Origin: Ruminococcus flavefaciens
Lineage (GTDB): Bacteria > Bacillota > Clostridia > Oscillospirales > Ruminococcaceae
DNA: 64,000 bases
Reading direction: 5' to 3'
Assembly (NCBI RefSeq): GCF_900108555.1
Contig: NZ_FNWV01000005.1
Location: 1 to 64,000 of the forward strand
Shown here: positions 1 to 7,888 of the stretch, piece by piece
Layout: the number at the start of each line of letters is the position of its first letter
Position numbering within the stretch: position 1 is the stretch's first letter
Notes under the pieces: generated by a model
Seen by the model: only the letters and a program-made list of their open reading frames with translations
What the model was told of the DNA's origin: nothing
Databases searched by the model: none
Position numbers and translations under genes: made by a program

Positions 1-827
1 GCGCCAAACAAATGAGCCATCTCGACGAGAGTTTCCTCATATGTTGTGAAATAGTCCTCGTAATCACCATACCACCATTTGCAACGTGAAAAATGAGAAT
101 ATGTAGGAGCAGGAGTAAATTGCGAGCGTGTAATATTGCCGTAGCTGTCAATCTTTATGATGTCACCTTCGGCAGCTTCGATACGTTCAGAAGCAAATTT
201 ATGTAAGCCGACACGTTTCAGAGCATTTTTCATTATGCTCTCAGTGCTGGCGTATACGTAAAGACCAAGAGACTCAAAGTGGAGCAGGCATAACGGGTTG
301 GAGCCTTTCACAAGGTACAGGTTGTTATTTTTATCAAGAAGGCTAAAAGTGAAGCTGCCTTGCACCTGCTCCGACATATAACGTAACGAATCAAAATCCA
401 GTTTGTGCTGTGACTCAATGAGCTGCACCGCTATATACGAATCGGTTTCGATATCCGAGACAGGTAACTTTTTCTCCTTGCGGAGCTCCTTATCGTTATA
501 GATAATTCCGTTGTGTGCCAGACTCCAGGAAATATCGCCTGTTGTCCCAAGAAAAGGATGATTGTTGTAATTGTATTTCTCATTGCCCTGAGTTGTCAAA
601 CGGGTATGCCCCATAACCGCTCTCGTGTCATCTGGCGGATTGAAATGAAGACGGTGAGCCGCTTTCGGGCGCTTGAAGATGACGATTTGTCCGTCCTTAA
701 TATAGCTTATGCCAGAGGCATCAGTCCCGCGCTCCTCAGCGGCGTTGGCAAGAGACTGTGTCAACTTTCTCAATACTTTGTTAGGTACTACTCCTTGGTA
801 GTTCATCCAGCCAAATAAGCTGCACAT
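1..827 (-). CDS. Class II glutamine amidotransferase (partial)
   Basis: The reading frame starts at the ATG at 827-825 and runs off the left edge, so the C-terminus is missing. Cys2 directly after Met is the expected N-terminal nucleophile of class II (Ntn) glutamine amidotransferases; GTDASG (34-39), GHTR (73-76) and HNG (105-107) are the family's glutamine-site motifs. Such enzymes release ammonia from glutamine for a partner. A strong site (GAGGAGGTGGG, near 834-845) lies inside the end of the upstream small gene, one base away from its stop, so translation is probably coupled. The neighbour two genes upstream is an amidoligase, the known genomic partner of this type of amidotransferase; together they likely form amide or isopeptide bonds on an unknown substrate. 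Confidence 0.85.
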   Translation of the reverse strand, partial: MCSLFGWMNYQGVVPNKVLRKLTQSLANAAEERGTDASGISYIKDGQIVIFKRPKAAHRLHFNPPDDTRAVMGHTRLTTQGNEKYNYNNHPFLGTTGDISWSLAHNGIIYNDKELRKEKKLPVSDIETDSYIAVQLIESQHKLDFDSLRYMSEQVQGSFTFSLLDKNNNLYLVKGSNPLCLLHFESLGLYVYASTESIMKNALKRVGLHKFASERIEAAEGDIIKIDSYGNITRSQFTPAPTYSHFSRCKWWYGDYEDYFTTYEETLVEMAHLFG

Positions 828-828
828 T

Positions 829-1008
829 TTATCCCACCTCCTCAAATTTTACGTCGATACTTTGTGTATTCTTCTGGTTGAGGGAATCCTCTAATATTTC
901 ACCGACCTTATCCAACAGCACAGTTGCCGTAAACAAAGCGATTATTTTGAGTATTTCTCCAGCAGGTCCTCCTGTTGGTATCTTTTTTATTATTTCTATA
1001 GGTTTCAT
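829..1008 (-). CDS. Small 59-aa protein with one hydrophobic segment, between amidoligase and amidotransferase
   Basis: This short gene is below the usual size cut-off but well supported: ATG at 1008 overlaps the stop of the amidoligase gene (TAATG), GGAGG lies just upstream, and its own 3' end carries the ribosome site of the next gene. The product has a Lys-rich start (MKPIEIIKK), a Gly-Pro turn, one hydrophobic stretch at about residues 19-32 and an acidic polar tail. I do not recognise a family. It could be a membrane anchor for the two enzymes or the peptide they modify; nothing in the sequence decides this. Confidence 0.7.
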   Translation of the reverse strand: MKPIEIIKKIPTGGPAGEILKIIALFTATVLLDKVGEILEDSLNQKNTQSIDVKFEEVG

Positions 1009-2021
1009 TATACTTCCTCCTGTATTTCGATTTCTTCATTTATGTAGAGCCTGCGTTCTTTCAGGTACTGTATAAGCTCAGGTTCATTTATCGTATCTAC
1101 GAACTCTGACCATGACTGATTGGCAATGCCCTCATCAGTAAGAGAGATAGCGAGATCGCAGATATCATTTACAAGTTCTAATGCAGCAATGAGCGTGTTA
1201 TGCTTGAGAGTACCGCGGAACAGGCGGAATTCTAAAGTTGTGTAGTTCATAAGGTTCACAGCTGCATATCTGCCGTTGTTTCCTTTCTTAGCCTTATCGA
1301 GAATCTCACGACCTGTCTTTTCGTAGCCATATCTGGCCGCCCATCGGTTAATACTGTACTCACTGCGTCGTGAGAACTTGAGCAATTCAGGCCAGTGGTG
1401 TTCAACGAAGTACAGTATCCTTGCAATAACTTCATCCTGCTCCTCTCTGCTGTCACCAAGGGAATCCCTGTTGACGTGAATGTGTAGTCCGCAGGTACTT
1501 GTCTGATGCGAGCGATATCCAAGATATATAGCCTTTTTCATTATCTCTTCCCACTGAAACTGCTTATGATATTCAAGGCTCATTGGGTGGCTTACGATTT
1601 CAAGTCCGTCATCGAGACTGCCGTCACCTTTTATATAAATTTTATCTTCGCCCTTGTTTGCGATAGCAAGTATCTCATCAGCATTATCACAATCCTTGCC
1701 AGCTCCGTCAATTTCAAGCTCAACGCCGAAATATCGGATTGAATCGCCTCCATAAAATATAGGCTCAGGTTTGTATCCATAGTCGTGGATACTTCTGTTT
1801 TTGTCTACCTCATCGTGATAGCACTCCGAGCAGTAACTATCACCATCGATGTTGTAGGCATCATCCTCATGCAACAGCACATCGCAGCAGCTACAGCGTG
1901 TATAGTGATTGTGATAGCAATGGCTACAGAGCGTTGTATCATCATCGCCATAGCTGTCATCGATCCAAATTACAGCTCCACATCTGTCGCAGGTATGAGG
2001 AACATTGTGATATGCAGGTGC
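1008..2021 (-). pseudogene. Amidoligase (Amidoligase_2-like) with zinc-knuckle N-terminus, 5' truncated
   Basis: The frame ends at TAA 1010-1008 and is open upstream to 2021, where TAG stands; the only start-like codon in it is GTG at 1880, which has no ribosome site and cuts through Cys motifs. The C-terminal domain carries the COOH-NH2 ligase signatures FGVELE, GDGSL..GLEIVSHP and GLHIHVNRD. The N-terminal part has repeated CxxC pairs (TCDRCG, LCSHCY, RCSCC, YCSECY), a LIM-like or zinc-knuckle array that is often fused to this family. These enzymes use ATP to join a carboxylate to an amine. The gene lost its start, probably by a deletion that joined it to the SRAP fragment on the other strand. 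The catalytic domain is intact, so expression from GTG 1880 is possible but unsupported. Confidence 0.75.
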
Positions 2022-2230
2022 CTATGTTTTCTATCCTTACGCGAGAAGCAGCGGGGACTGTACGAGATATACACGACCGTATGCCGCTTATACTGGATAA
2101 GGATAATATACTTGACTGGATACGTCCTGACGGAGATTCCAGCGCTATAGTAGAGAAAGCACTAACTAATCTGGTCTATGAGGGAGCTATTGAGTATCCT
2201 AGATTTCCACCTGAGACAATCAAAGCATAG
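2022..2230 (+). pseudogene. SRAP (YedK/HMCES-type) protein, 3' fragment only
   Basis: From about 2026 the plus strand encodes FSILTREA followed by IHDRMPLIL, the C-terminal signature of SOS-response-associated peptidases; the His of HDRMP is the conserved active-site His of this family, which crosslinks to abasic DNA. The N-terminal half with the catalytic Cys2 is absent: upstream of 2022 the frame only reads the antisense of the amidoligase gene. The fragment ends at TAG 2228-2230. It is a remnant, not a functional gene. Confidence 0.7.
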
Positions 2231-2242
2231 AATAATACGTGA

Positions 2243-2259
2243 GCCGCCCATTGGGCGGC
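2243..2259. repeat. Short GC-rich palindrome
   Basis: GCCGCCC-ATT-GGGCGGC is a perfect 7-bp inverted repeat just after the SRAP fragment. No T-run follows, so it is more like one of the palindromic intergenic repeats seen at 50.2 kb than a terminator. Confidence 0.45.
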
Positions 2260-2500
2260 ATCGCATGAAAGAATATATGTTGCTGAGAATCACTGAGTGG
2301 TTTTTAGAGTTTTTGAAGAATATTGCGGTTTTTGTTAACCGAGGTTAACGGCAAAGAAAATATTATAGATTTTAAAAGTTTATATATTCCAATGTTATTA
2401 TGTATATTACGAACATCACGTAAAATAGTTGAAATCAAATTATTTATATGATATAATCTAAATGCTGCATAAATTGCAGGCAAGACAATACTTTTTGAAG
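2260..2500. other. AT-rich gap without a gene
   Basis: Between the SRAP fragment and the left end of the insertion sequence I see no gene, RNA or clear promoter. The base composition is strongly AT-rich compared with flanking genes. Confidence 0.5.
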
Positions 2501-2542
2501 TGTTATACTGAAAGAGCAGTCGACAAACACCCCAAAATCTGG
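2501..2542 (+). repeat. Left terminal inverted repeat of the IS3 element
   Basis: Contains GCAGTC and CACCCCAAAATCTGG, matched with gaps by the reverse complement of 3756-3797. The outermost TGT fits IS3-family tips. Confidence 0.6.
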
Positions 2543-2580
2543 TAGAATAATAATAACAAAACCGGAAAGGGAAAACGACT

Positions 2581-2856
2581 ATGAAGTACAGTAAAGAATT
2601 CAAAGAAGAAGCATTAAAGCTCTCGGATGAAATTGGACTGAAAAAGGCTGCTCAGCAGTTAGGCATTCAGTATTACACACTATCAGACTGGCGTACAAAG
2701 CGAAATGCCGCTGCCAAAGCTAAGAAGTATCAGATGACCGATGATGAAGCAAAACTGCGTATTACAGAGCTCGAACGTGAAAATGCCGAGCTTCGCAAAG
2801 CAAATGATATTCTCAAGGACGCACTCGGTTTTTTCGCAAAAGACCGGAAGAAGTAA
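2581..2856 (+). CDS. IS3-family transposase OrfA (HTH protein)
   Basis: This 91-aa protein starts with MKYSKEFKEEALKL and has the HTH_Tnp_1 helix-turn-helix (KKAAQQLGIQYYTLSDW, about 20-37) followed by a leucine-zipper-like coiled coil (ITELERENAELRKAND) as in IS3/IS911 OrfA. It binds the element ends and dimerises. The ribosome site GGAAAGGG lies upstream. Near its 3' end, a run of six T then C (2829-2835) is a plausible -1 slippage site for making the OrfAB fusion transposase. Confidence 0.9.
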   Translation: MKYSKEFKEEALKLSDEIGLKKAAQQLGIQYYTLSDWRTKRNAAAKAKKYQMTDDEAKLRITELERENAELRKANDILKDALGFFAKDRKK

Positions 2857-3746
2857 AGACAAGCGAACGTCACCTGTTCGTCAATGAGTTCCGTAACAAG
2901 TACGGAGCGAAAGCAATATGCAGATTTTTGAAAATCAGCGAATCAGGATATTATCGCTGGCTAAGAAATCAGGGCAAGCCCGGTGCAAGGCAGCTTCTTC
3001 TGGTCAAAATACAGGGAATTATTTCCGAGCATCCTGACAACAAGAATTACGGTGTCAGAAGGATGCAGGCAGCTCTTGCATAGCGTGGCACTCATGTAAG
3101 CCTCAGAACAGTATACCGCACTATGAGCGAAGCCGGGCTTATCCACAGGCACCGTAGACCTCACGGTATCACAAAAGCTGATACTGAAACTCAGAACAGA
3201 GAGAATCTGATAAAAAGAAATTTCAGCGCAGACAAGCCGCTGAAGAAACTGCTTACCGATATTACCGAGGTCCAGTGTTCTGACGGAAAGCTCTATGTTT
3301 CACCGATCCTCGACTGCTTCAACGGCGAGATCGTAGCTCTTGAAATGCGTGATAACATGAAGAAGGAACTTTGCATAGACACCGTAAAACAGCTGCGTGA
3401 GAAGTACGGTAGACTGGAAGGAAGTGTTCTCCACAGTGACCGTGGCTGCCAGTACACAAGCTACGCCTTCCGCAGGGAACTTGTAACTAATGGGCTCATT
3501 CAAAGCCTCAGCGGCACTGCTCATTGCTATGACAACGCCCGTATGGAGAGCTTCTTTGCCACGCTGAAAAAAGAAAAACTGTATCAGATCCCGATCTACA
3601 GAATGAAACGTGAAGAGGTCAAAACTGTCATCTTCAGATACATCTTCACCTACTACAACACACAAAGTATCAACAGCTTCAATGAAGGCGGCCTCCCACC
3701 TGTGGCATTAAGAACTTCAAAGCAGCTTACTCATCACGCTGCCTGA
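2835..3746 (+). pseudogene. IS3-family transposase OrfB, interrupted by TAG
   Basis: The -1 frame after the T6C run encodes an rve/DDE integrase of the IS3 group: HTH_21 region with YYRWL and NYGVRRM, then D (DITEV), D (LHSDRGCQYTS) and E (ARMESFFATLKKE). A TAG at 3081-3083 (in QAALA-stop-RGTHVS) splits the frame, probably from CAG by one transition; the part from ATG 3123 to the stop at 3746 is open. The DDE triad itself is complete, so only the linkage to the N-terminal part is lost. Confidence 0.85.
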
Positions 3747-3755
3747 CTCCGGCCT

Positions 3756-3797
3756 ATCCAAGATTTTGGGTATTTTATGACTGCACTTTTCTTGACA
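3756..3797 (-). repeat. Right terminal inverted repeat of the IS3 element
   Basis: Its reverse complement reads TGTCAAG..GTGCAGTC..ACCCAAAATCTTGG, matching the left end at 2501-2542 with a 2-base gap and scattered mismatches. Confidence 0.6.
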
Positions 3798-3807
3798 ATT
3801 CCACATA

Positions 3808-4026
3808 TTGGGAATTATGGAAGCTGTAGGTTCCCCCTTAGAGCCATATGATTTTGATAATTGTGGTGAATTCAACGCAATTAATGCCGCTTTATTGGAT
3901 AAAGCAGACCCTAGTAATTTGGTTATTGTATCCACTAAGAGGACGAAGTATTCCATAATGAAGCCATGTGATAATTGTAAAGCGCTATATAACGGCTATA
4001 TTAACTACTTTATCACTAACTCATAA
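3808..4026 (+). pseudogene. YwqJ-like deaminase toxin C-terminus, cut off at its 5' side by the IS
   Basis: The open frame directly after the right IS end encodes a 72-residue tail with the two zinc-site motifs of the nucleic-acid deaminase fold: NCGEFNAINAALL (the C/H-x-E helix) and KPCDNC (PCxxC). This pattern matches YwqJ-type deaminase toxin domains found at the C-termini of polymorphic toxins. The delivery part and the first strands of the domain are missing, and the only start is a TTG without a clear ribosome site, so it is a remnant. The gene just after it is a SUKH-3-like immunity gene, which fits toxin-immunity pairing. Confidence 0.65.
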
Positions 4027-4055
4027 GATTAATTAAGACTGAAAGTGGAGGTTAT

Positions 4056-4502
4056 ATGATTAGTAATATTGAAGAAATACTCATTTCGGCTGGTTGGATT
4101 CCAGGCAGATGCATTAATATTGATTCGTACATGGAATGGTTTATTAGTGAGGGTTATTCACCAACTGAAAGCATAAAGAGTTTTTTGCATGAGTTTGGAG
4201 GTTTGACAATTTCAATACCTTATAAAAATAGTTTTGACCAAGGAGTTGCAACAAAGAAGGTAATTATAGATCCAGAAGAGAACGGGTTCGAGTACGAATT
4301 CATACACAAATACAATTCTTATTTTAAAGAACAACTTTTCCCTATCGGTACATCAGAAAGTACAATTGATTATTTTATGGATACAAATGGAGCAATATAT
4401 GCAATATTTGGTGACGTAGGTGCTAAATGGGGAAATTCCATTTATGAGGTAATCACGAAAATCACAAATGGAAATATATCAAAATTTGTCTCTCTTTATT
4501 GA
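4056..4502 (+). CDS. SUKH-3-like immunity protein
   Basis: This 148-aa cytoplasmic protein starts with an EEILISAGWIPGR segment, then FLHEFGGLTISIP and later MDTNGAIYAIFGD, the sequence pattern of the SUKH-3 immunity family, which often neutralises YwqJ-type deaminase toxins. It starts at ATG 4056 with GTGGAGG upstream and lies 30 bp after the deaminase tail, the standard toxin-immunity order. The gene is intact although its toxin is truncated, so it may protect against toxins of sibling strains. A hairpin terminator follows at 4573-4615. Confidence 0.75.
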   Translation: MISNIEEILISAGWIPGRCINIDSYMEWFISEGYSPTESIKSFLHEFGGLTISIPYKNSFDQGVATKKVIIDPEENGFEYEFIHKYNSYFKEQLFPIGTSESTIDYFMDTNGAIYAIFGDVGAKWGNSIYEVITKITNGNISKFVSLY

Positions 4503-4572
4503 TGATGTTAGCGAATTAAAATGGATCTCACAGCCTGCTAAGCTTGTGGAACGGAAGATAGTGCATCTAAAT

Positions 4573-4615
4573 AACAACTCTGAGAAATGCATGTATTGCA
4601 AATCTCAGGGTTGTT
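4573..4615 (+). terminator. Hairpin after the immunity gene
   Basis: AACAACTCTGAGA pairs with TCTCAGGGTTGTT across a 17-base loop, about 70 bp after the immunity gene stop; it is followed only by a weak T-rich stretch. Confidence 0.5.
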
Positions 4616-4700
4616 CCTTTATCAGTTTCAATAGGTATATAGGGTATATTTTAATACAACACAATTTAGTTTGTTTTGATAATCCTTCATTCTTCATAGA

Positions 4701-4921
4701 AATCTCTGTGTTGTTGCTGACAAATCGACAGGCAGGGTGTATTTTGGACTCTCAAGTAATAATCCTAATAATCCAACGCTGCGTACAACCATAGACGATT
4801 GGCTTGTAGAAAGCTTGTTTCATATACTGTATGGATAGATAGAGGCGAATTCCATGCTCCATGTTCTCAGTGCCAAGATATGTATAAGGGCTTTATAAGC
4901 GGCTTTTTAGATTTGGAGTGA
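4701..4921 (+). pseudogene. Second deaminase toxin tail, frameshifted
   Basis: Two frames together spell another deaminase tail. The first, from 4701, reads NLCVVADKSTGRVYFGLSS, like the strand entering a YwqJ-type deaminase; the second, from about 4778, reads NAAYNHRRLACRKL then APCSQCQDMYKGFISGFLDLE and stops at TGA 4921. NAA..RRLA and PCSQC match the helix after the catalytic Glu and the PCxxC motif, but the C-x-E motif itself falls at the damaged joint. This is a decayed orphan cassette downstream of the first toxin-immunity pair. Confidence 0.5.
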
Positions 4922-4927
4922 TAAGTA

Positions 4928-4969
4928 GTGGACAATAGTAAAGATTTAGAAGAAATACTTCTTAATTGA
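4928..4969 (+). pseudogene. Possible stub of a second immunity gene
   Basis: A GTG seven bases after the second deaminase tail opens a 13-codon frame ending KDLEEILLN, which resembles the start of the SUKH-3 protein at 4056 (NIEEILISAGW). It then stops. The evidence is only position and this short match. Confidence 0.25.
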
Positions 4970-5042
4970 TGCTTATAAAATATAAGAGAATCTTCTCAAG
5001 ATTATAATCAGTCTTGATCAGAACGAATAATTCTTATTATAA

Positions 5043-5064
5043 AGCTCCTCCGAAAGGAGGAGCT
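5043..5064 (+). terminator. Perfect hairpin AGCTCCTCC-GAAA-GGAGGAGCT
   Basis: A 9-bp perfect stem with a GAAA loop is followed by a T-rich stretch. It closes the decayed toxin region and stands just before the promoter at 5078. Confidence 0.6.
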
Positions 5065-5077
5065 ATCTTCTTATGTA

Positions 5078-5106
5078 TTTACATTGTATAAGTGATATGG
5101 TATAAT
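5078..5106 (+). promoter_or_regulatory. Promoter TTTACA-17-TATAAT of HhH copy 1
   Basis: TTTACA (5078-5083) and TATAAT (5101-5106) are separated by exactly 17 bases. The same promoter with nearly the same spacer stands before the second copy at 14230-14258. Confidence 0.75.
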
Positions 5107-5136
5107 AGGTTACAAGAAACGAATAAGGAGCTATAT

Positions 5137-5363
5137 ATGGTAAATAAAGAGATTATCGACAGGGACACTTACCGAAAAAACAAGAAAATGAACCGAGAGG
5201 AGCTTACAAAGTTCATTCTGCAGTATGGTGATCAGTTACTATGAGAACAGGGGAAAAAATTGATCTTCCTGCTCTTGAGGCAGAGCTAAGTAAGATCAAA
5301 GGTATAGGCGGTAAGCGACTTGAGGAGATAATGGTTGTTATAGAGAAATTCTTTGAAGAATAG
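5137..5363 (+). pseudogene. Small helix-hairpin-helix protein, broken copy 1
   Basis: The frame from ATG 5137 is a close copy of the intact 75-aa gene at 14279, but a TGA at 5242-5244 replaces a Gly codon (GGA in the other copy) and one base is lost a few codons later, after GAACAGGGG. The rest, including the IKGIGGKRLEEI helix-hairpin-helix motif in a shifted frame, is well preserved, so the damage is recent. Promoter, AAGGAG ribosome site and terminator are all conserved with copy 2. Confidence 0.75.
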
Positions 5364-5381
5364 ATATATCCAAGACTTATG

Positions 5382-5404
5382 GGACGGCTTGAAGCCGTCC
5401 TTTT
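5382..5404 (+). terminator. Terminator of HhH copy 1
   Basis: GGACGGC-TTGAA-GCCGTCC followed by TTTT. Nearly identical hairpins follow copy 2 (14521) and the AraC remnant (7889). Confidence 0.85.
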
Positions 5405-5734
5405 ATAATAGTATGATAATTGTTCGTGTGGAATAATTGAGCAAATAATAATTATACTGTAAAAAAACAAATCTACTATAGCTTTTCCCTTTCAATTATT
5501 GAAAAATCAATTGTCCATGTTTATCTTACATATGTAATCTCAACAGAACTGTCAGTGCCAAGATAAAGCTCCTTACATTAATCCAGCATGATCATTTTTC
5601 AGCACTCTTCTTGTTATAATTTTGAATTAATGAATCCTATATGAGAGTTTTTACAATCTCAAACGTCTATTTTACAGAAAGGTTTTTTATTACCTTAAAA
5701 AGCATGATAAAATCAAAGGAATGAGGGAATTACA
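5405..5734. other. Gap before the first dockerin protein
   Basis: The first part (to about 5436) still matches the flank of HhH copy 2 (GATAATTGTTCGTGTGGAAT). The rest is AT-rich; I see no gene. A promoter for the dockerin gene must lie here but no convincing -35/-10 pair stands out. Confidence 0.4.
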
Positions 5735-7384
5735 ATGAATGCAAAAAAATTACTGAAACGAAATCTTGCCGCTGTTGTATGTGCAGGAATGTTATTCAAT
5801 CCTGTCATTACAGCTTTTGCCGCCGAAACTGAAGATACAAGTACAGAAAAAAATCCAACGATAGTTCTTAATTTCAAGGACTATGAAGTTGACAAAGAAT
5901 ACATAGGTCTGCAATTTGACCTGTATGCGTATGTATATGATAAAGAGAAAAATGAAACTATGGATTTTAACTGTGGAAACTACGATACCGGAGATAAAAG
6001 CAGTATCAGCGTTGAACTCCCAAAGGAGATTTTTAATACATTCAAAGACGAGAACAGATACGAAATAAGCTTTTATACCAACCCTACCAACGTTAGCGGT
6101 ATATGTTTTGTTGCCAATTCCGACGATATTTACTATAAAGGCGAAGAAAACGAAAGTTATGATGTGATACTGGAAAAACATAATAACAACATAGCAATAA
6201 TTACAGGTTCATTAACTCTCAATCTGCCTGAGAAGCTTGAATATAAGATCGGTGAAGAGCTCGATCTTACAGGCGGCAGTACATTCGGCAGTGGAGAAAT
6301 CAGAAGTAGTTTAAATGATAGATCTTGTGGTATGTGGGACGATTTTGGCTCTCCATTGTCTTTGCACAGTTTAGATGCTTATGATTTCGATAACAGTAAA
6401 CCGGGAGAATACATTATTAAATACATAAACCAAAAATCATATACCGTTAATGAAAATAGAGTTTCTGTAAAACCAAGTGAGTTTACCGTTACTGTAGTGG
6501 AGTCAGAGAGACCTGAAGGACCTACAGCAAAAATATCCATTGTTGATGCGGATACAGGTGAAAGCATCAAAGGTATCAAGGCAAAATTGTTTGAACATAA
6601 TCAAAAAAACTACGATATTGAGCCGAATGAAGACAAGATCATCGCAATGTGGAATACTTCCGATATACCTGAAAGGCTGTTTACCGAAACAGATTTTTCC
6701 GCTGATAAACAATACTATATAGGATTTGAGAGCATTCCTGATAAATATCATGATAGTATGGTGCTTTACTGTGATGGTTATGAATTTAGTACAGAAGAAT
6801 ATTTCAGCTTTGAAGAAGATAACGAAAATAAAGACTGGACTCTCAGTATTAAAGCCAAAGAGGTCAAGCCTATACCTGCCGGTACTTTTAATTTCAGACT
6901 GTATGAAAGATACAGCGGATTACGTGAGGATTCTAATAATATAGGTGTTGCAGAAATAAAGGACAGCGACGGAAACTCAATAGGATTTTTCCCTCTTGAC
7001 CGTGATTTTGAACTTCCCGACGGTGATTATTCATCAACTGTATCTATATTCTCGAAGGATTACAAGTGCTTTAGTGATGAAACTATCAATTTCTCAGTCA
7101 AGAACGGTAAAACTGAAACAACTCTTGATTATAACATTGAGAAGTGGAATTTTGCAGATATCGGAAACGGTGACAGCAATAATGACGGAACAGTTGATAT
7201 GTCCGATATCGTCCTCATTATGCAGTCTCTGGCTAATCCTTCAAAATACGGTATTAACGGCACAGATGAAAACCATATCACAGAAGCAGGCAATCATCGT
7301 GCCGACATTGACGGAAACGGTGTTACAAATATGGATGCAGTAACAATACAGAAATATCTCCTTGGATATTTTGATATCAAATAA
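5735..7384 (+). CDS. Secreted dockerin-bearing protein of unknown function
   Basis: This 549-aa protein begins with a Sec signal peptide (MNAKKLLKRN, hydrophobic core, AFAAE cleavage site near residue 30). The middle is acidic and beta-rich, looks like several immunoglobulin-like or bacterial-surface modules (a TVTVVES strand ends one near residue 255), and has no catalytic motif I recognise. The last 70 residues are a type I dockerin with two Ca-binding repeats (GDSNNDGTVDMSDI and ADIDGNGVTNMDAV), which would attach it to a cellulosomal cohesin. Start ATG 5735 has GAGGG upstream. It is probably a structural or binding component of the cellulosome. Confidence 0.8.
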   Translation: MNAKKLLKRNLAAVVCAGMLFNPVITAFAAETEDTSTEKNPTIVLNFKDYEVDKEYIGLQFDLYAYVYDKEKNETMDFNCGNYDTGDKSSISVELPKEIFNTFKDENRYEISFYTNPTNVSGICFVANSDDIYYKGEENESYDVILEKHNNNIAIITGSLTLNLPEKLEYKIGEELDLTGGSTFGSGEIRSSLNDRSCGMWDDFGSPLSLHSLDAYDFDNSKPGEYIIKYINQKSYTVNENRVSVKPSEFTVTVVESERPEGPTAKISIVDADTGESIKGIKAKLFEHNQKNYDIEPNEDKIIAMWNTSDIPERLFTETDFSADKQYYIGFESIPDKYHDSMVLYCDGYEFSTEEYFSFEEDNENKDWTLSIKAKEVKPIPAGTFNFRLYERYSGLREDSNNIGVAEIKDSDGNSIGFFPLDRDFELPDGDYSSTVSIFSKDYKCFSDETINFSVKNGKTETTLDYNIEKWNFADIGNGDSNNDGTVDMSDIVLIMQSLANPSKYGINGTDENHITEAGNHRADIDGNGVTNMDAVTIQKYLLGYFDIK

Positions 7385-7413
7385 CAACAAATGTTTCGCA
7401 CAAAGAAACATAG

Positions 7414-7870
7414 ATGTTCAGCACCATGGATCACAAGCTCACTCTCTACCATGACATGGGCGAATTCATAAATATAATCAGCGGTTATCAGTGGATGATA
7501 CAGAACAAGGAAAACATCTATCTGTGCCTTTATTACAACTGGAACGATACAGTCTCCGAAACCGCAGGCATAATGCGCTCTGTTAGCCTGCTTGATGACC
7601 ATGCCTCTTTTGAAATGGATCACTGCGGCTTGCCGCACTGCGCAGGAACAGCGGATATACCGATATGCTAAGGATCCGCAACAATATATACAGCTCCCGC
7701 GAAATAACACACGAATAGCAAAAGCCCAATACTCCCTTGTAACTATCTCCCTCGGTATCAGCAACATATCCGACAAATGCGGCTACCTCGACTACAAGTT
7801 CTTCCAGCAGCATTTTTCCGCAAATACGGGGATACCTGCTCTGCGATACAGAAATCTGATCAAGTGGTGA
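7414..7870 (+). pseudogene. Decayed gene ending in an AraC-type HTH
   Basis: The end (about 7710-7870) encodes RIAKAQYSL, ISNISDKCGYLDYKFFQQHF and TGIPALRYR, the second helix-turn-helix and C-terminal signature of AraC regulators. The upstream frame from ATG 7414 (KLTLYHDMGEFINIISG, ETAGIMRSVSLLDDHASFE) stops at about 7671 and is in another frame, so the gene is frameshifted or a fusion of two fragments. I do not recognise the N-terminal part. It is not functional as it stands. Confidence 0.55.
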
Positions 7871-7888
7871 TCTTATACAAATGAAAAA

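Larger units (their letters stand above)
2501..3797 (+). mobile_element. IS3-family insertion sequence (orfA intact, orfB broken)
   Basis: The element has orfA and orfB in the usual IS3 arrangement with orfB in the -1 frame, and imperfect terminal inverted repeats: the left end (2501-2542) and the reverse complement of the right end (3756-3797) share TGT at the tip, GCAGTC and ACCC(C)AAAATCT. The length of about 1.3 kb is normal for the family. No target duplication is evident next to these ends, so the exact borders are uncertain by a few bases. A TAG inside orfB suggests it can no longer move by itself. Confidence 0.8.

Noticed and set aside
513..818. Plus-strand open frame of 101 codons.
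   Set aside because: It is antisense to the class II amidotransferase, which has clear motifs and a ribosome site.
4468..4794. A 108-codon plus-strand frame after the immunity gene.
   Set aside because: It crosses the hairpin at 4573-4615 and the second deaminase tail in a wrong frame; composition is not protein-like.
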